Of a stretch of 36,063 nucleotides of DNA, positions 1 to 7,264 are shown in pieces (the stretch's first letter is position 1; each line of letters opens with the position of its first letter). The notes below the pieces were generated by a model, which was not told the DNA's origin, ran no database searches, and was given only the letters and a program-made list of their open reading frames with translations. A program made the translations under genes and the position numbers. The stretch spans positions 1-36,063 of the forward strand of contig JAUNLE010000001.1 in assembly GCA_030532415.1 (NCBI GenBank), read 5' to 3'. Source of the stretch: Coriobacteriia bacterium (GTDB taxonomy: Bacteria; Actinomycetota; Coriobacteriia; Coriobacteriales; JAEZZM01).

Positions 1-45
1 TGGTAAATCGAAAAATACTAATGCTCTCATAAATCTGTAACTCAT
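1..45 (-). CDS. cas2: Cas2, CRISPR integration protein (N-terminal 15 codons only)
   Basis: Only the first 15 codons are inside the window. The frame opens with ATG four bases after the cas1 stop and reads MSYRFMRALVFFDLP, the N-terminal beta strand typical of type II-A Cas2, which ends in the conserved F-D-hydrophobic-P element. Cas2 is the dimeric bridge between two Cas1 dimers in the spacer-integration complex. Position and spacing make it the third gene of the cas9-cas1-cas2 operon. The remainder, any csn2 and the CRISPR array lie beyond the left edge. Identity is based on a short stretch plus perfect gene order. Confidence 0.85.
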   Translation of the reverse strand, partial: MSYRFMRALVFFDLP

Positions 46-49
46 GGTC

Positions 50-922
50 TTAAATCAATTTATAAAATTTAATGAGGGATACATCTTCATCATTAATCGC
101 ATCCAGCACGCTACGCGTATACATCTTTATCGCATTCAAAACGGTTTGCTTTGTACCATCAATATGTACATGTAAATCAAGTAAAAGCCATAAAGACTGT
201 TTTTCTTCCTTACTGAATTTATTTGGCACCATTTCATACACCAGCCTGTCCACAATAATCCTATAGGGCTCCATTAAATCGCTGCCTAAATTAAAATGAT
301 TAAACATACTGCAATGAAAAATTCCAAGCTGAGTCAGGTATCCATTCGCTGTAATTTCTCGATTAAAAGCGGACAAAATCAAGCTGTAGCCATAATTAAG
401 TGCTGCATTTATTGCATTTTCTGCACTCCGTGTGAAGCCCCTACCAAAGAGAGCGTTGAAATATACCTTTGCAGCATGCCCCTCTCTATTGACCACATCC
501 GATGAAGCTGATTGACTTAAATAGGAACGCAAAAGCTCAGCCTCTTTTTCATGAGCGGTGTCCGACAAAAAATCCGCTTGAAGTCTAATTTTTTCACTTA
601 CGATTTCACGCCATACCGAATCTTTTATGTTTTGTTTCCATGCTGCCTGTGTTCTTATTTTTGCTGAACTATCGTGACTCCCACAATAAGCAGCTAATTC
701 TGCCATAGGATTACGCTGAGAATCACAAAAAATGACTTTGATTTTCTTAGAAATAAAGGCCTCAATTAAACAGCCAGTTATGGAAACCGCAGGATTTTCT
801 ATGATAACTATTGCGATTTCGTCTAGTAGTACGCGCTTTGTTTCCAAAGCGCGTACTACCATGTATCCCATTTTGCAGTCTAATTTGGCTTGTGATGAGA
901 CTACAACGGTTCGCCAACTCAT
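50..922 (-). CDS. cas1: CRISPR-associated endonuclease Cas1 (type II-A-like)
   Basis: Cas1 is the integrase that inserts new spacers into the CRISPR array together with Cas2. The 290-residue length is close to the usual 288-290 for type II-A. The N-terminus MSWRTVVVSSQAKL and the central NREGHAAKVYFNALFG match the type II-A family pattern. The expected metal-binding residues are present: Glu147 in NREGHA, His203 in GIFHCS, and Glu218 (with Asp215) in SDLMEPY. The ATG overlaps the cas9 stop codon (ATGA), so the two are translationally coupled, and cas2 follows after 4 nt. A perfect 15-bp inverted repeat lies inside the coding region near codons 22-32 (listed separately). Family assignment is firm. 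The subtype call (II-A rather than II-C) rests on resemblance, because csn2 is outside the window. Confidence 0.97.
   Translation of the reverse strand: MSWRTVVVSSQAKLDCKMGYMVVRALETKRVLLDEIAIVIIENPAVSITGCLIEAFISKKIKVIFCDSQRNPMAELAAYCGSHDSSAKIRTQAAWKQNIKDSVWREIVSEKIRLQADFLSDTAHEKEAELLRSYLSQSASSDVVNREGHAAKVYFNALFGRGFTRSAENAINAALNYGYSLILSAFNREITANGYLTQLGIFHCSMFNHFNLGSDLMEPYRIIVDRLVYEMVPNKFSKEEKQSLWLLLDLHVHIDGTKQTVLNAIKMYTRSVLDAINDEDVSLIKFYKLI
826..859 (-). repeat. Perfect 15-bp inverted repeat with 4-nt loop inside cas1
   Basis: Positions 826-840 (GTAGTACGCGCTTTG) and 845-859 (CAAAGCGCGTACTAC) are exact reverse complements separated by TTTC. In the cas1 mRNA the loop reads GAAA, a stable GNRA tetraloop. 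The stem encodes residues from about Val22 to Leu32 of Cas1 and begins some 60 nt after the start codon. Twelve to fifteen perfectly paired bases are not required by the protein sequence. Whether it affects ribosome passage or mRNA decay is unknown. Confidence 0.9.
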
Positions 923-3900
923 AGCAAGTCCAAGATGTTTTCAGATTTTTTCATCCATAAACCTGAAGGAGAAATATTCAGCACTCTTACATCACTATAG
1001 GATTTTTTCCAATTGGACACGGCACAGCTTAGCTTCGTTGCCGCAGAAAATTTAGACCCACCTATTAGACTCAAGTCGCAGCCAACAGAAAATCTTCCAA
1101 AGACCTGATGAATATTCAGAAGAACTCTCGCTTGATCAACTTCATGTAATTCAAGAAATTTTTGCTTGCCCTCAATCAGAATGGTAAGAGGATTATTAAT
1201 TCGTTTCTCATAAATCGTGTTTTTTAACTTTTCGCAATATAAATCATATAAATCTATATTTTTTTCTAAACACACCTTGTCATATTCTTGATCGAAAACA
1301 TAGTTTTTATTCTCGTCAACTTTTTGAACGAGCCTCTCTAATTTTTTAAGATAAAACTTCCAAAACTTATCAGATGAAAACTGCATAATAGGCTGGGCTA
1401 TGAGTCTTGTGCCTTTATTTGCATTACCAGTCAAACAAACCCTAAACCCATCAAATGAAAGTACCGTATTCACCTTCCACGGAGTCATTCCCAGAGGAAA
1501 ACTCACTTCATCTACCTTTTTGTTAAGAATTCGGGATAGTCGGTCATAAGTGTATTCAAGCGCAAAATCCCTGTCTTTTAGGAAACGCTCACCGTGGAGT
1601 AGCTCGACCGACATAATGTACAGGTCGGTTTTCTTTCCAGCTCTATATTTAACTGGCAGGAAGAACATGATACTTGGCTTGTTGTATCCACCATATTTTT
1701 CGGTAGGTAAATGTTTCTTTCTTGGGATAAGTCCTGGAGCTGCAGAAACAGGCATCTGATCAAATAAGCCACCCTTTTTCATGAAGGAATATTTCGTGAA
1801 CTTAGCAGTGTTTTTTTCGGAGATAGATTTAACCTTAGCCAACATCTCATCGCCATCCCATATGACCTTGCCGTCGGCTTCTACCGGACGAGTAAATACG
1901 GTTTTAGTTTTTATGCTGTAGTTTGACTTTAGATAGAAATTCTTCGTGAACTTCATGTTGTAAACATTGCCAACCACGATGTTTAAGTATGCATCCACTG
2001 CATGATGTAGGTCGTTGTATAACCTTGATTTTGGTAAGTCGAATTCTTGGCGGAATTCACTAGCTAAGTGCGCCTTACTGTAAACGATTTCCGTTTCTGG
2101 AAGGTATTCTTTCAAAAGCGTAGCAACTGCCTTGGTAGACTGAGAGGTTTCTACTATCTGACGGTTAATGAAGTGATGGCGTTCTTCATCGGTAAAAGGA
2201 GTGCTTCTAGTAAGTCTTTTGTACTTTTCGGTACTCATAAGCCCTGCATTTTTTAACATGCCCCAAAAAGCAGTCATCTTGCCACGAATCTGCCCATCAA
2301 TGGGATAAGTATTACTCTTCAAGCCATTTTCCTCAGAAAGAACGAGCACCTTGTTGTTGATAACGCTGTCATCTTTAACAAAAGATTGCGGATAAATATG
2401 ATCAATATCATAAATTTTTGAGCCAAGTTTTTCGAGAGCGATAGACTTTCCGCTGTAAGCAGATTTTCCTAGTTGCAAATAATATAGGTAAAGTTTCTCG
2501 CTTTGTAATCTGCTGTCAGCTGCCTCTCCCATAGCTTCAAGCTGCTGTTGTAGTAGTCGAACGTCTTCGCCTTCGCATTTTTTATAAAAATCTAAGAGCT
2601 GTTGCTTTCTTGTTTTTGTCTTCTTCCCTTTTAGATCTTTTCTTTCCGCCCTTGTCATCTCTATAAATATTTTTTGAGGAGCACCAAATGCCTTAGTTAC
2701 ATCTTTCACAACATCCAGGGTCCTAAAAACTGCACGCCTTGTTGCTGGGGACAAATACATTTCATCAAGGCGATCTTCAAGTTTTGCAGGATGCTCCTCG
2801 TAATAAGACTTTTTGTTTGATTCAATTTCCTGTGCAAACGTGAACTTATCGGAAAGCAGCTCCATTAAGTTTTTCTGCGTATTCCAAAGTGCAGAGATAA
2901 TGGTAAAAACCTCTCCCGTACTTTTATCAGTTCCTTCAAATTCATTTAGAAATCTTCTAGACAGGCGACCAAAATCCTGGATTTTTATTGAACAAATATA
3001 TTTTCCGTCAGCTTCACTCAAATGCGGGAATTCTTTTTGAATCCAATGCTTCAAGCGAGTTTTGTCTTCTGAAAAAGTTGAACGTTCAATAATTCTTTCA
3101 ACATCATCCTCGCTCAAAACACCAGTATCCATAAAACGTTTAAAAGCAATTTGTGGAGTGAGATTTGATTTAATATCCTCATCAATTCCCGAGATTAATT
3201 CTTCTTGGCCTTTTTCAATAAGACCTCTAGAAATTAGATATTCTTTCAACCTCTTTGGAGTAACCTTTTTGAACCTCAAAAATAAGTCATGGTAGATTTG
3301 TTGTTTTAACTCAACAGATATTCTTTCTCCATTTATTCTTAAATTATTTATTTCGTTGAGCACCATAAATTTATGGTAGAGCAAAGAATTTTTTGGAAGC
3401 ACCGGCTCTCCTGGAAGATAGGTGCAGGTGTTGGTCATCCTTCTAATAAATTCACGTTCACTGGCATCTAAATCTACCACCTCGTTAAAATTCCAAGGAT
3501 AAATTTTATCTGCTTTACGCACAATCCAAGCATGCTCAGAATTTTTATTGAGTGGACCAACAAAATAAGGAATCCTAAAAGAGAAAATTGACATAATCTT
3601 ATCTGAAACACTCAAGCCATTTTCGTCGCGCTCGGTAAGGAAGGGTAAGTAGCCTTCAGCGTTTTTCACTATGAGATTCAATTCATGCCAGAATAGCTGC
3701 TGAGGAACCACTCTATTGTTTGTGTCTTTTTGTTTTGGGAGAAAAATACGAAGTGCAAGACGGTCTTGTATGTCCTGAAGCGCTTTAAGATCTTGTTCAT
3801 TCATATTATTTTGGTCAATAAGCTTTAGCACTTCGGAAAGGTATTTTGAGAAGTCTTCCTTACTTGCTCCCTTGACCTTCTTTCCGTCTGTTTTGCGAAC

Positions 3901-4974
3901 ATAAGCACTATAGTTAGCTTTTTGTTCTTCCCTAAAAACCTCATTATATTTTCTACGAAGATTTCGTTTAATAATATCTTTAAGCAATTTCAAATCTTTT
4001 TGATGTTGATTAAATACGCCGATTTTTGCCTCGGAAATCGTTGTAAATTCCCCCATAATATCGGCAAGAATTGCCCAGTCAAAAACCTTACGCAATGCGG
4101 CAACAAGATCAAAATCATCTTCGATATTGGCAGCAATTTCATCCAGTTTTTCATCGTCATCCGACAAAGAGAACGAGCCCAATTCCGTATAATCATCTTT
4201 GCCAAAAAGATCTTTAATTTTAACCGTACTACCTGCAAGAAGCTTAATGACTAAGGTTTGGTTGAAAGGAAAGTCTTCTGTTATATCTTTTGAAACTTTT
4301 TCACTTCCAGTTAATGCTTTCGCTAATTCTTTAAATTTGTCTTGGAGTGCAATCTTCTTTTTTAATACCTCTCCGACTTCATTAAGATCAGCATCATCCC
4401 AAGGATATAAGTAGCCGTTATCTATAAAGAAATTGCGAAAATCCTGGTAAACCTGGTTGAAATCTCGCACCGAAGAAAGGTTGTCTTTGTCTATATTGCT
4501 CAAGAAATGACCGCGATGAGCAACTAACCAGGAACAGGCTAAGTACACCAAGCGCACATCATGGGGGCTCGGATCTTTCATCAGGTCGTCTATCAAGTGA
4601 TGAATTGTTGGATATTGTTTGTGATAATGTTTGTCAGTGTATGTTGGATCATTAAAAAGCGGGAATCTATCACCCGCCTCATCTCGATACAGGTCACTCA
4701 CCTGCAGTCGTTGAAAGAATTTTTGATCGACGTTCGCTATTTCCCGCGCAAATAATTCTTGAACAAGAGCAACCCTTTGTTTTCGTCTAGCTAAACGTCG
4801 CTTTGAGGTTCTAAAGACACGACGCGCTGCCTTTGATTCACCTTCATCAAAAACATGAGCACCCCAGGCGGACTCTCCATGAAATTTAAGTAAATTATAT
4901 TGGTCATCTGTAACGGCGTAACCCACAGAATTACTTCCAACGTCAAGGCCTAAATAATAATTCCCATCTTTCAT
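919..4974 (-). CDS. cas9: CRISPR RNA-guided endonuclease Cas9
   Basis: Cas9 is the dual-RNA-guided, two-nuclease effector that cleaves both strands of invading DNA next to a PAM. Its 1351 aa fit the long type II-A class. RuvC-I is at the N-terminus with Asp11 in LGLDVGSNSVG, followed by the Arg-rich bridge helix around residues 50-75. RuvC-II has Glu772 in FIEMTRAER. The HNH domain has Asp858-His859 in DIDHIYPQSF and Asn883. RuvC-III has His991 and Asp994 in HHAVDAY. All catalytic residues are present, so the enzyme should be active. The C-terminal PAM-interacting region follows (KYGGYNKP element, LSLIGGS near the end); the PAM cannot be read from it. The ATG has a GGAGGAG ribosome site. cas1 overlaps its stop. 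The tracrRNA is divergent and starts about 37 nt upstream of the ATG, so any cas9 transcript starting further upstream is antisense to tracrRNA. Confidence 0.98.
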   Translation of the reverse strand: MKDGNYYLGLDVGSNSVGYAVTDDQYNLLKFHGESAWGAHVFDEGESKAARRVFRTSKRRLARRKQRVALVQELFAREIANVDQKFFQRLQVSDLYRDEAGDRFPLFNDPTYTDKHYHKQYPTIHHLIDDLMKDPSPHDVRLVYLACSWLVAHRGHFLSNIDKDNLSSVRDFNQVYQDFRNFFIDNGYLYPWDDADLNEVGEVLKKKIALQDKFKELAKALTGSEKVSKDITEDFPFNQTLVIKLLAGSTVKIKDLFGKDDYTELGSFSLSDDDEKLDEIAANIEDDFDLVAALRKVFDWAILADIMGEFTTISEAKIGVFNQHQKDLKLLKDIIKRNLRRKYNEVFREEQKANYSAYVRKTDGKKVKGASKEDFSKYLSEVLKLIDQNNMNEQDLKALQDIQDRLALRIFLPKQKDTNNRVVPQQLFWHELNLIVKNAEGYLPFLTERDENGLSVSDKIMSIFSFRIPYFVGPLNKNSEHAWIVRKADKIYPWNFNEVVDLDASEREFIRRMTNTCTYLPGEPVLPKNSLLYHKFMVLNEINNLRINGERISVELKQQIYHDLFLRFKKVTPKRLKEYLISRGLIEKGQEELISGIDEDIKSNLTPQIAFKRFMDTGVLSEDDVERIIERSTFSEDKTRLKHWIQKEFPHLSEADGKYICSIKIQDFGRLSRRFLNEFEGTDKSTGEVFTIISALWNTQKNLMELLSDKFTFAQEIESNKKSYYEEHPAKLEDRLDEMYLSPATRRAVFRTLDVVKDVTKAFGAPQKIFIEMTRAERKDLKGKKTKTRKQQLLDFYKKCEGEDVRLLQQQLEAMGEAADSRLQSEKLYLYYLQLGKSAYSGKSIALEKLGSKIYDIDHIYPQSFVKDDSVINNKVLVLSEENGLKSNTYPIDGQIRGKMTAFWGMLKNAGLMSTEKYKRLTRSTPFTDEERHHFINRQIVETSQSTKAVATLLKEYLPETEIVYSKAHLASEFRQEFDLPKSRLYNDLHHAVDAYLNIVVGNVYNMKFTKNFYLKSNYSIKTKTVFTRPVEADGKVIWDGDEMLAKVKSISEKNTAKFTKYSFMKKGGLFDQMPVSAAPGLIPRKKHLPTEKYGGYNKPSIMFFLPVKYRAGKKTDLYIMSVELLHGERFLKDRDFALEYTYDRLSRILNKKVDEVSFPLGMTPWKVNTVLSFDGFRVCLTGNANKGTRLIAQPIMQFSSDKFWKFYLKKLERLVQKVDENKNYVFDQEYDKVCLEKNIDLYDLYCEKLKNTIYEKRINNPLTILIEGKQKFLELHEVDQARVLLNIHQVFGRFSVGCDLSLIGGSKFSAATKLSCAVSNWKKSYSDVRVLNISPSGLWMKKSENILDLL

Positions 4975-4975
4975 G

Positions 4976-5004
4976 TTGATACTTCTCCTCCAATGTAGTA
5001 CATT
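4976..5004 (+). promoter_or_regulatory. Putative tracrRNA promoter
   Basis: TTGATA at 4976-4981 and TACATT at 4999-5004 are separated by exactly 17 bases on the plus strand. The predicted start near 5011 falls at the first base of the anti-repeat. The -35 box overlaps the cas9 start codon region, and the spacer contains the cas9 ribosome-binding site on the other strand. Confidence 0.55.
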
Positions 5005-5010
5005 TGTAAC

Positions 5011-5130
5011 GTAATTGAGTAACCCCTACAAAATTACACTGCGAGTTCAAATAAAGGTTTACTCAAATCGTTGGCTTAACCAACTGCACAGTGTGTGCGT
5101 CAAGGATCGCTTAAGTGCGATCCTTTTTAT
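5011..5130 (+). ncRNA. tracrRNA: tracrRNA of the type II CRISPR system
   Basis: This plus-strand segment, divergent from cas9, has the full modular order of a tracrRNA. The anti-repeat runs about 5011-5052 and ends in GCGAGTTCAAATAA, parallel to GCAAGTTAAAATAA of the S. pyogenes tracrRNA. A nexus hairpin follows at 5056-5069 (GGTTT/AAATC, loop ACTC). Hairpin 1 is at 5070-5084 (GTTGG/CCAAC) and hairpin 2 at 5086-5098 (GCACA/TGTGC). The transcript closes with a terminator at 5102-5125. By complementarity, the matching CRISPR repeat should start near GTTTGA and contain GTAATTTTGTAGGGGTTAC. It pairs with pre-crRNA for RNase III processing and loads into Cas9. The exact 5' end is inferred from the promoter. 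Confidence 0.88.
5102..5130 (+). terminator. Intrinsic terminator of tracrRNA
   Basis: A perfect 9-bp stem, AAGGATCGC (5102-5110) with GCGATCCTT (5117-5125), loop TTAAGT, is followed by a T-rich tract TTTATTTT. It closes the tracrRNA as its last hairpin. Confidence 0.85.
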
Positions 5131-5202
5131 TTTGTCTAGCACTTTCTGTCCTTCAACTCACTTCTGTGCTATAAGCATAATAGAACATGCCTCGGACATT
5201 TA

Positions 5203-5230
5203 TTGACTCTATTCTTTTTTAAGATATAAA
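5203..5230 (+). promoter_or_regulatory. Putative distal sigma-70-type promoter upstream of the MerR gene
   Basis: TTGACT at 5203-5208 and TATAAA at 5225-5230 are separated by 16 bases, a near-consensus housekeeping arrangement on the plus strand. It would give a leader of about 120 nt before the regulator gene. It is distinct from the operator-type promoter at 5296-5326. Confidence 0.45.
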
Positions 5231-5295
5231 GGCGCAGATAATGCCCGGTAAAGGCCCTTATAACAAAATTTATTCTGACAGCTGAATCAAAACTC

Positions 5296-5326
5296 TTGAC
5301 CTTCACCCTACGTAAGAGCTTATGCT
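5296..5326 (+). promoter_or_regulatory. MerR-type promoter/operator with 19-bp spacer
   Basis: TTGACC at 5296-5301 and TATGCT at 5321-5326 are separated by 19 bases, the over-long spacing characteristic of MerR-regulated promoters. The spacer holds the imperfect dyad CCTTCAC / GTAAGAG centred on CCTAC. MerR regulators bind such a dyad and untwist the DNA to align the -35 and -10 boxes. The regulator gene starts about 25 nt downstream of the expected start site, so autoregulation is the simple reading. Confidence 0.75.
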
Positions 5327-5357
5327 TAGCTTCACAAGGCAAGCGAGAGGTTACACG

Positions 5358-6125
5358 ATGGACTCCCACTTTAGAACAATTAAAGAAATGGCTGAACTCG
5401 CAGGGGTCAGCACACGAACACTTCGCCATTGGGAAGACGTTAACCTTATAAAGCCATCGCGCAGCAACAAGGGATATAGGCTCTACAGCGATAAAGATGC
5501 ACGGCGCATTTCATACATTCTTGCCATGAAAGCGTGTGGACTTCCCCTAACAACTATTCGAAGCATATACACCCAAAGCGAAAGCAACCTGCTTGCTGTC
5601 CTTAAAAACCACCTTCTTGCACTTGAAAATCAACGGAGTGCAACAGAATGCGCGTATCGCAAAACTAAAGACGCGATAAAAACAATCGAAAGGATGCAGG
5701 GTATGAGCACGGAAGATAGCTTTGAGAAACTAAAACAAGACGCAATCAAGCAAAATGAAGAACGCTATGGAAGCGAGGCTCGAAAGCTCTATGGAGATGA
5801 AGCCGTGGATGCGTCAAACGAGCGCTTGGCCGCACTTTCCAAAGACGAATGGGATGCTAAAGAATTGCTGGAAGCATCTATAAAAGTCCAGCTTCGTATT
5901 GCTTTGGCGACGGACGATTCATCAAGTGAAGAGTCGCGCGAACTTGTACGCATGCACAAAAGATGGATTAAGATGCACTGGGGAGAGAGCTTTAAAGAAG
6001 AGGCCTATCTTGCCTTAGTCCAAGGTTACCTGGCAGACGTCCGCTTCGTTGACTACTACGATTCAGCAGCTGGTGAAGGAGCGACCGAATTTCTTGTCGA
6101 TGCCGTTAGAAAAGCTCAGCTTTAA
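5358..6125 (+). CDS. MerR-family transcriptional regulator with TipAS effector domain
   Basis: Residues 1-75 form a MerR winged helix-turn-helix (MAELAGVSTRTLRHWEDVNLI, then NKGYRLYSDKDARRI). A dimerisation coiled coil spans about 80-115. The C-terminal half (about 125-255, with EERYGSEARKLYGDEAVDAS) matches the TipAS antibiotic-recognition fold, which in TipA-like proteins binds thiopeptides and other hydrophobic cyclic compounds and activates resistance genes. The start at 5358 is preferred: the upstream in-frame ATG at 5322 lies within the -10 box of the promoter, and GAGAGG precedes 5358. The product is 255 aa. No efflux pump or target gene is adjacent, so only self-regulation is supported here. 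The family is certain; the ligand is unknown. Confidence 0.93.
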   Translation: MDSHFRTIKEMAELAGVSTRTLRHWEDVNLIKPSRSNKGYRLYSDKDARRISYILAMKACGLPLTTIRSIYTQSESNLLAVLKNHLLALENQRSATECAYRKTKDAIKTIERMQGMSTEDSFEKLKQDAIKQNEERYGSEARKLYGDEAVDASNERLAALSKDEWDAKELLEASIKVQLRIALATDDSSSEESRELVRMHKRWIKMHWGESFKEEAYLALVQGYLADVRFVDYYDSAAGEGATEFLVDAVRKAQL

Positions 6126-6182
6126 GGGACGAGCTTAAAATGTGGTTCTGAGAGGTCTTTTCAACTTGATGCCGGTTCAACA

Positions 6183-6383
6183 TTAACGCAAAAATAAGAG
6201 CTGTATAAAGTTTCGTGTGACAAACAAAATATCCAGCATGAAGATGTTTATTGCAGTTCCACCATGAAGCGCAAGCTTCCCCTTTAGCTGCGGGTGCTCT
6301 CCAAGCTCTCCTAGCAGCTCTAGCAGTCTTTCTACTTTATCAAGTGTGCGCAGTGGGAACTCCCTTAAAAACGTGTTATCCAC
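6183..6383 (-). pseudogene. Truncated AbiEii-type nucleotidyltransferase toxin
   Basis: A GTG start with a GAGG site opens a frame whose first 50 residues (REFPLRTLDKVERLLELL, then LALHGGTAINIFMLDI) match the N-terminus of the AbiEii / JHP933-like nucleotidyltransferase family, including the GG-T of the nucleotide-binding motif. Full-length members have about 250-300 residues and continue directly with a Ser-Val-Asp-Ile-Asp catalytic strand. Here the homology stops after LDI, 14 unrelated residues follow, and the frame ends at residue 66. The catalytic aspartates are absent, so it should be inactive. Only 57 bp separate it from the stop of the MerR gene, so the rest was deleted. The start overlaps the end of the antitoxin gene by 19 bp, as in AbiE operons. 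Confidence 0.75.
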
Positions 6384-7126
6384 GACTCTACCTCTTCATT
6401 TTTATCTGGAAAAATAAGTTTCCATCTTGGCGACCAGCCATCCGACACCTTGCCTGAGGATAATAAACGATAAGGACCAGGTCCTAGCTGACTCTCGAGA
6501 AAAGAAAGATCTTGATCACTTACATGCCATTCGTTCTTCTTTTCGGAAAGAAGCCAAGCTACGCGTGAGACCATTGTGGGACCAAGGCTAACTGCATGGC
6601 TCATCAAAGCATTTACATCAAGATAAGCAAATGTTGTGAGGCTACGAACAGCTTCTTCAATTCCGCCAGCTAGATTTGGTTTTTCAAGACAGTCGACAAA
6701 AGTCTGCTCCTTGGTGGTAGCAAGATACAAACCCGATGCTGACCTGAGGGCTTTTGAACTTACGCCTGCTACTGGACCACAGGGAAGATAGCTTACACCC
6801 CTGAACTCAAACTTAGTGTGCACAAGATCGGAGCGAAAATAACAGACATAGCCAAGATTATGGGCGACACCATACGCTTCAAGTGCAGAATGATATGAGA
6901 TAACAGCGTTCGCGTCCAAAGCTGAGACAAGCTCAGTTTGATCTACAAGCACCCCTTCATACCGCCCTCGATTTGACACAAGAAGACCGCGGCGCACACG
7001 CTCAACCGCTCCAGACTTAACGGCAAGGCGTAACTGTTCCTCTGCTGCAGCCTTAGAATCAAGCGCCTCAGATAGAGAGGATGTAGTGAACACATGATGT
7101 TTATTTATGTAATCAGTAAATTTCAT
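6365..7126 (-). CDS. AbiEi-type antitoxin / transcriptional regulator of a type IV toxin-antitoxin pair
   Basis: The product has 253 aa. The N-terminal 70 residues are a winged-helix (FTTSSLSEALDS, then AVKSGAVERVRRGLLVS) like that of AbiEi antitoxins, which repress their own promoter. The central part (VISYHSALEAYGVAHNLGYVCYF, later TTKEQTFVDCLEKPNLAGGIEE) is the conserved antitoxin domain. Start choice: the ATG at 7126 lies 7 nt after a TATAAT, implying a leaderless message, and an upstream in-frame TTG/CTG region overlaps a perfect palindrome that is better read as operator. The toxin partner downstream is truncated, so the gene is a surviving antitoxin. It may still act as a repressor or protect against a related toxin elsewhere. 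Confidence 0.85.
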   Translation of the reverse strand: MKFTDYINKHHVFTTSSLSEALDSKAAAEEQLRLAVKSGAVERVRRGLLVSNRGRYEGVLVDQTELVSALDANAVISYHSALEAYGVAHNLGYVCYFRSDLVHTKFEFRGVSYLPCGPVAGVSSKALRSASGLYLATTKEQTFVDCLEKPNLAGGIEEAVRSLTTFAYLDVNALMSHAVSLGPTMVSRVAWLLSEKKNEWHVSDQDLSFLESQLGPGPYRLLSSGKVSDGWSPRWKLIFPDKNEEVESWITRF

Positions 7127-7133
7127 GCTGCTA

Positions 7134-7170
7134 ATTATAGCACGAAACCCCAATAAACTATTGGGGTTTC
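7134..7170 (-). promoter_or_regulatory. Leaderless promoter and palindromic operator of the AbiE pair
   Basis: TATAAT is at 7139-7134 (minus), 7 nt before the ATG. Immediately upstream, GAAACCCCAATA (7144-7155) and TATTGGGGTTTC (7159-7170) form a perfect 12-bp inverted repeat with a 3-nt centre, covering the expected -35 region. AbiEi antitoxins are known to autorepress by binding inverted repeats in their promoters, so this is the likely operator. A rho-independent terminator is the alternative reading, but no gene ends nearby on that strand except purL, which ends some 95 bp upstream. Confidence 0.65.
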
Positions 7171-7264
7171 TAGACATTTTTAGCAGCACATCATCGGGCT
7201 ATTACTGGCTATTTACAGAACCAGCGACTCAAGCTTCGCACTGAAAGCCAAAAAGCCACTCTAC

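Noticed and set aside
919-4974. Long open frames on the plus strand opposite cas9 (for example 3922-4254)
   Set aside because: They lack ribosome sites and known motifs and lie wholly inside a gene with all its catalytic residues intact; they are antisense shadows.
5011-5060. A CRISPR repeat/spacer unit beside cas9
   Set aside because: The repeat-like sequence occurs once and is followed by tracrRNA hairpins and a terminator, so it is the anti-repeat.
5322-5358. Earlier ATG at 5322 for the MerR gene
   Set aside because: It lies inside the -10 hexamer of the operator promoter and would not be in the mRNA from it; the 5358 ATG gives the normal MerR N-terminus.
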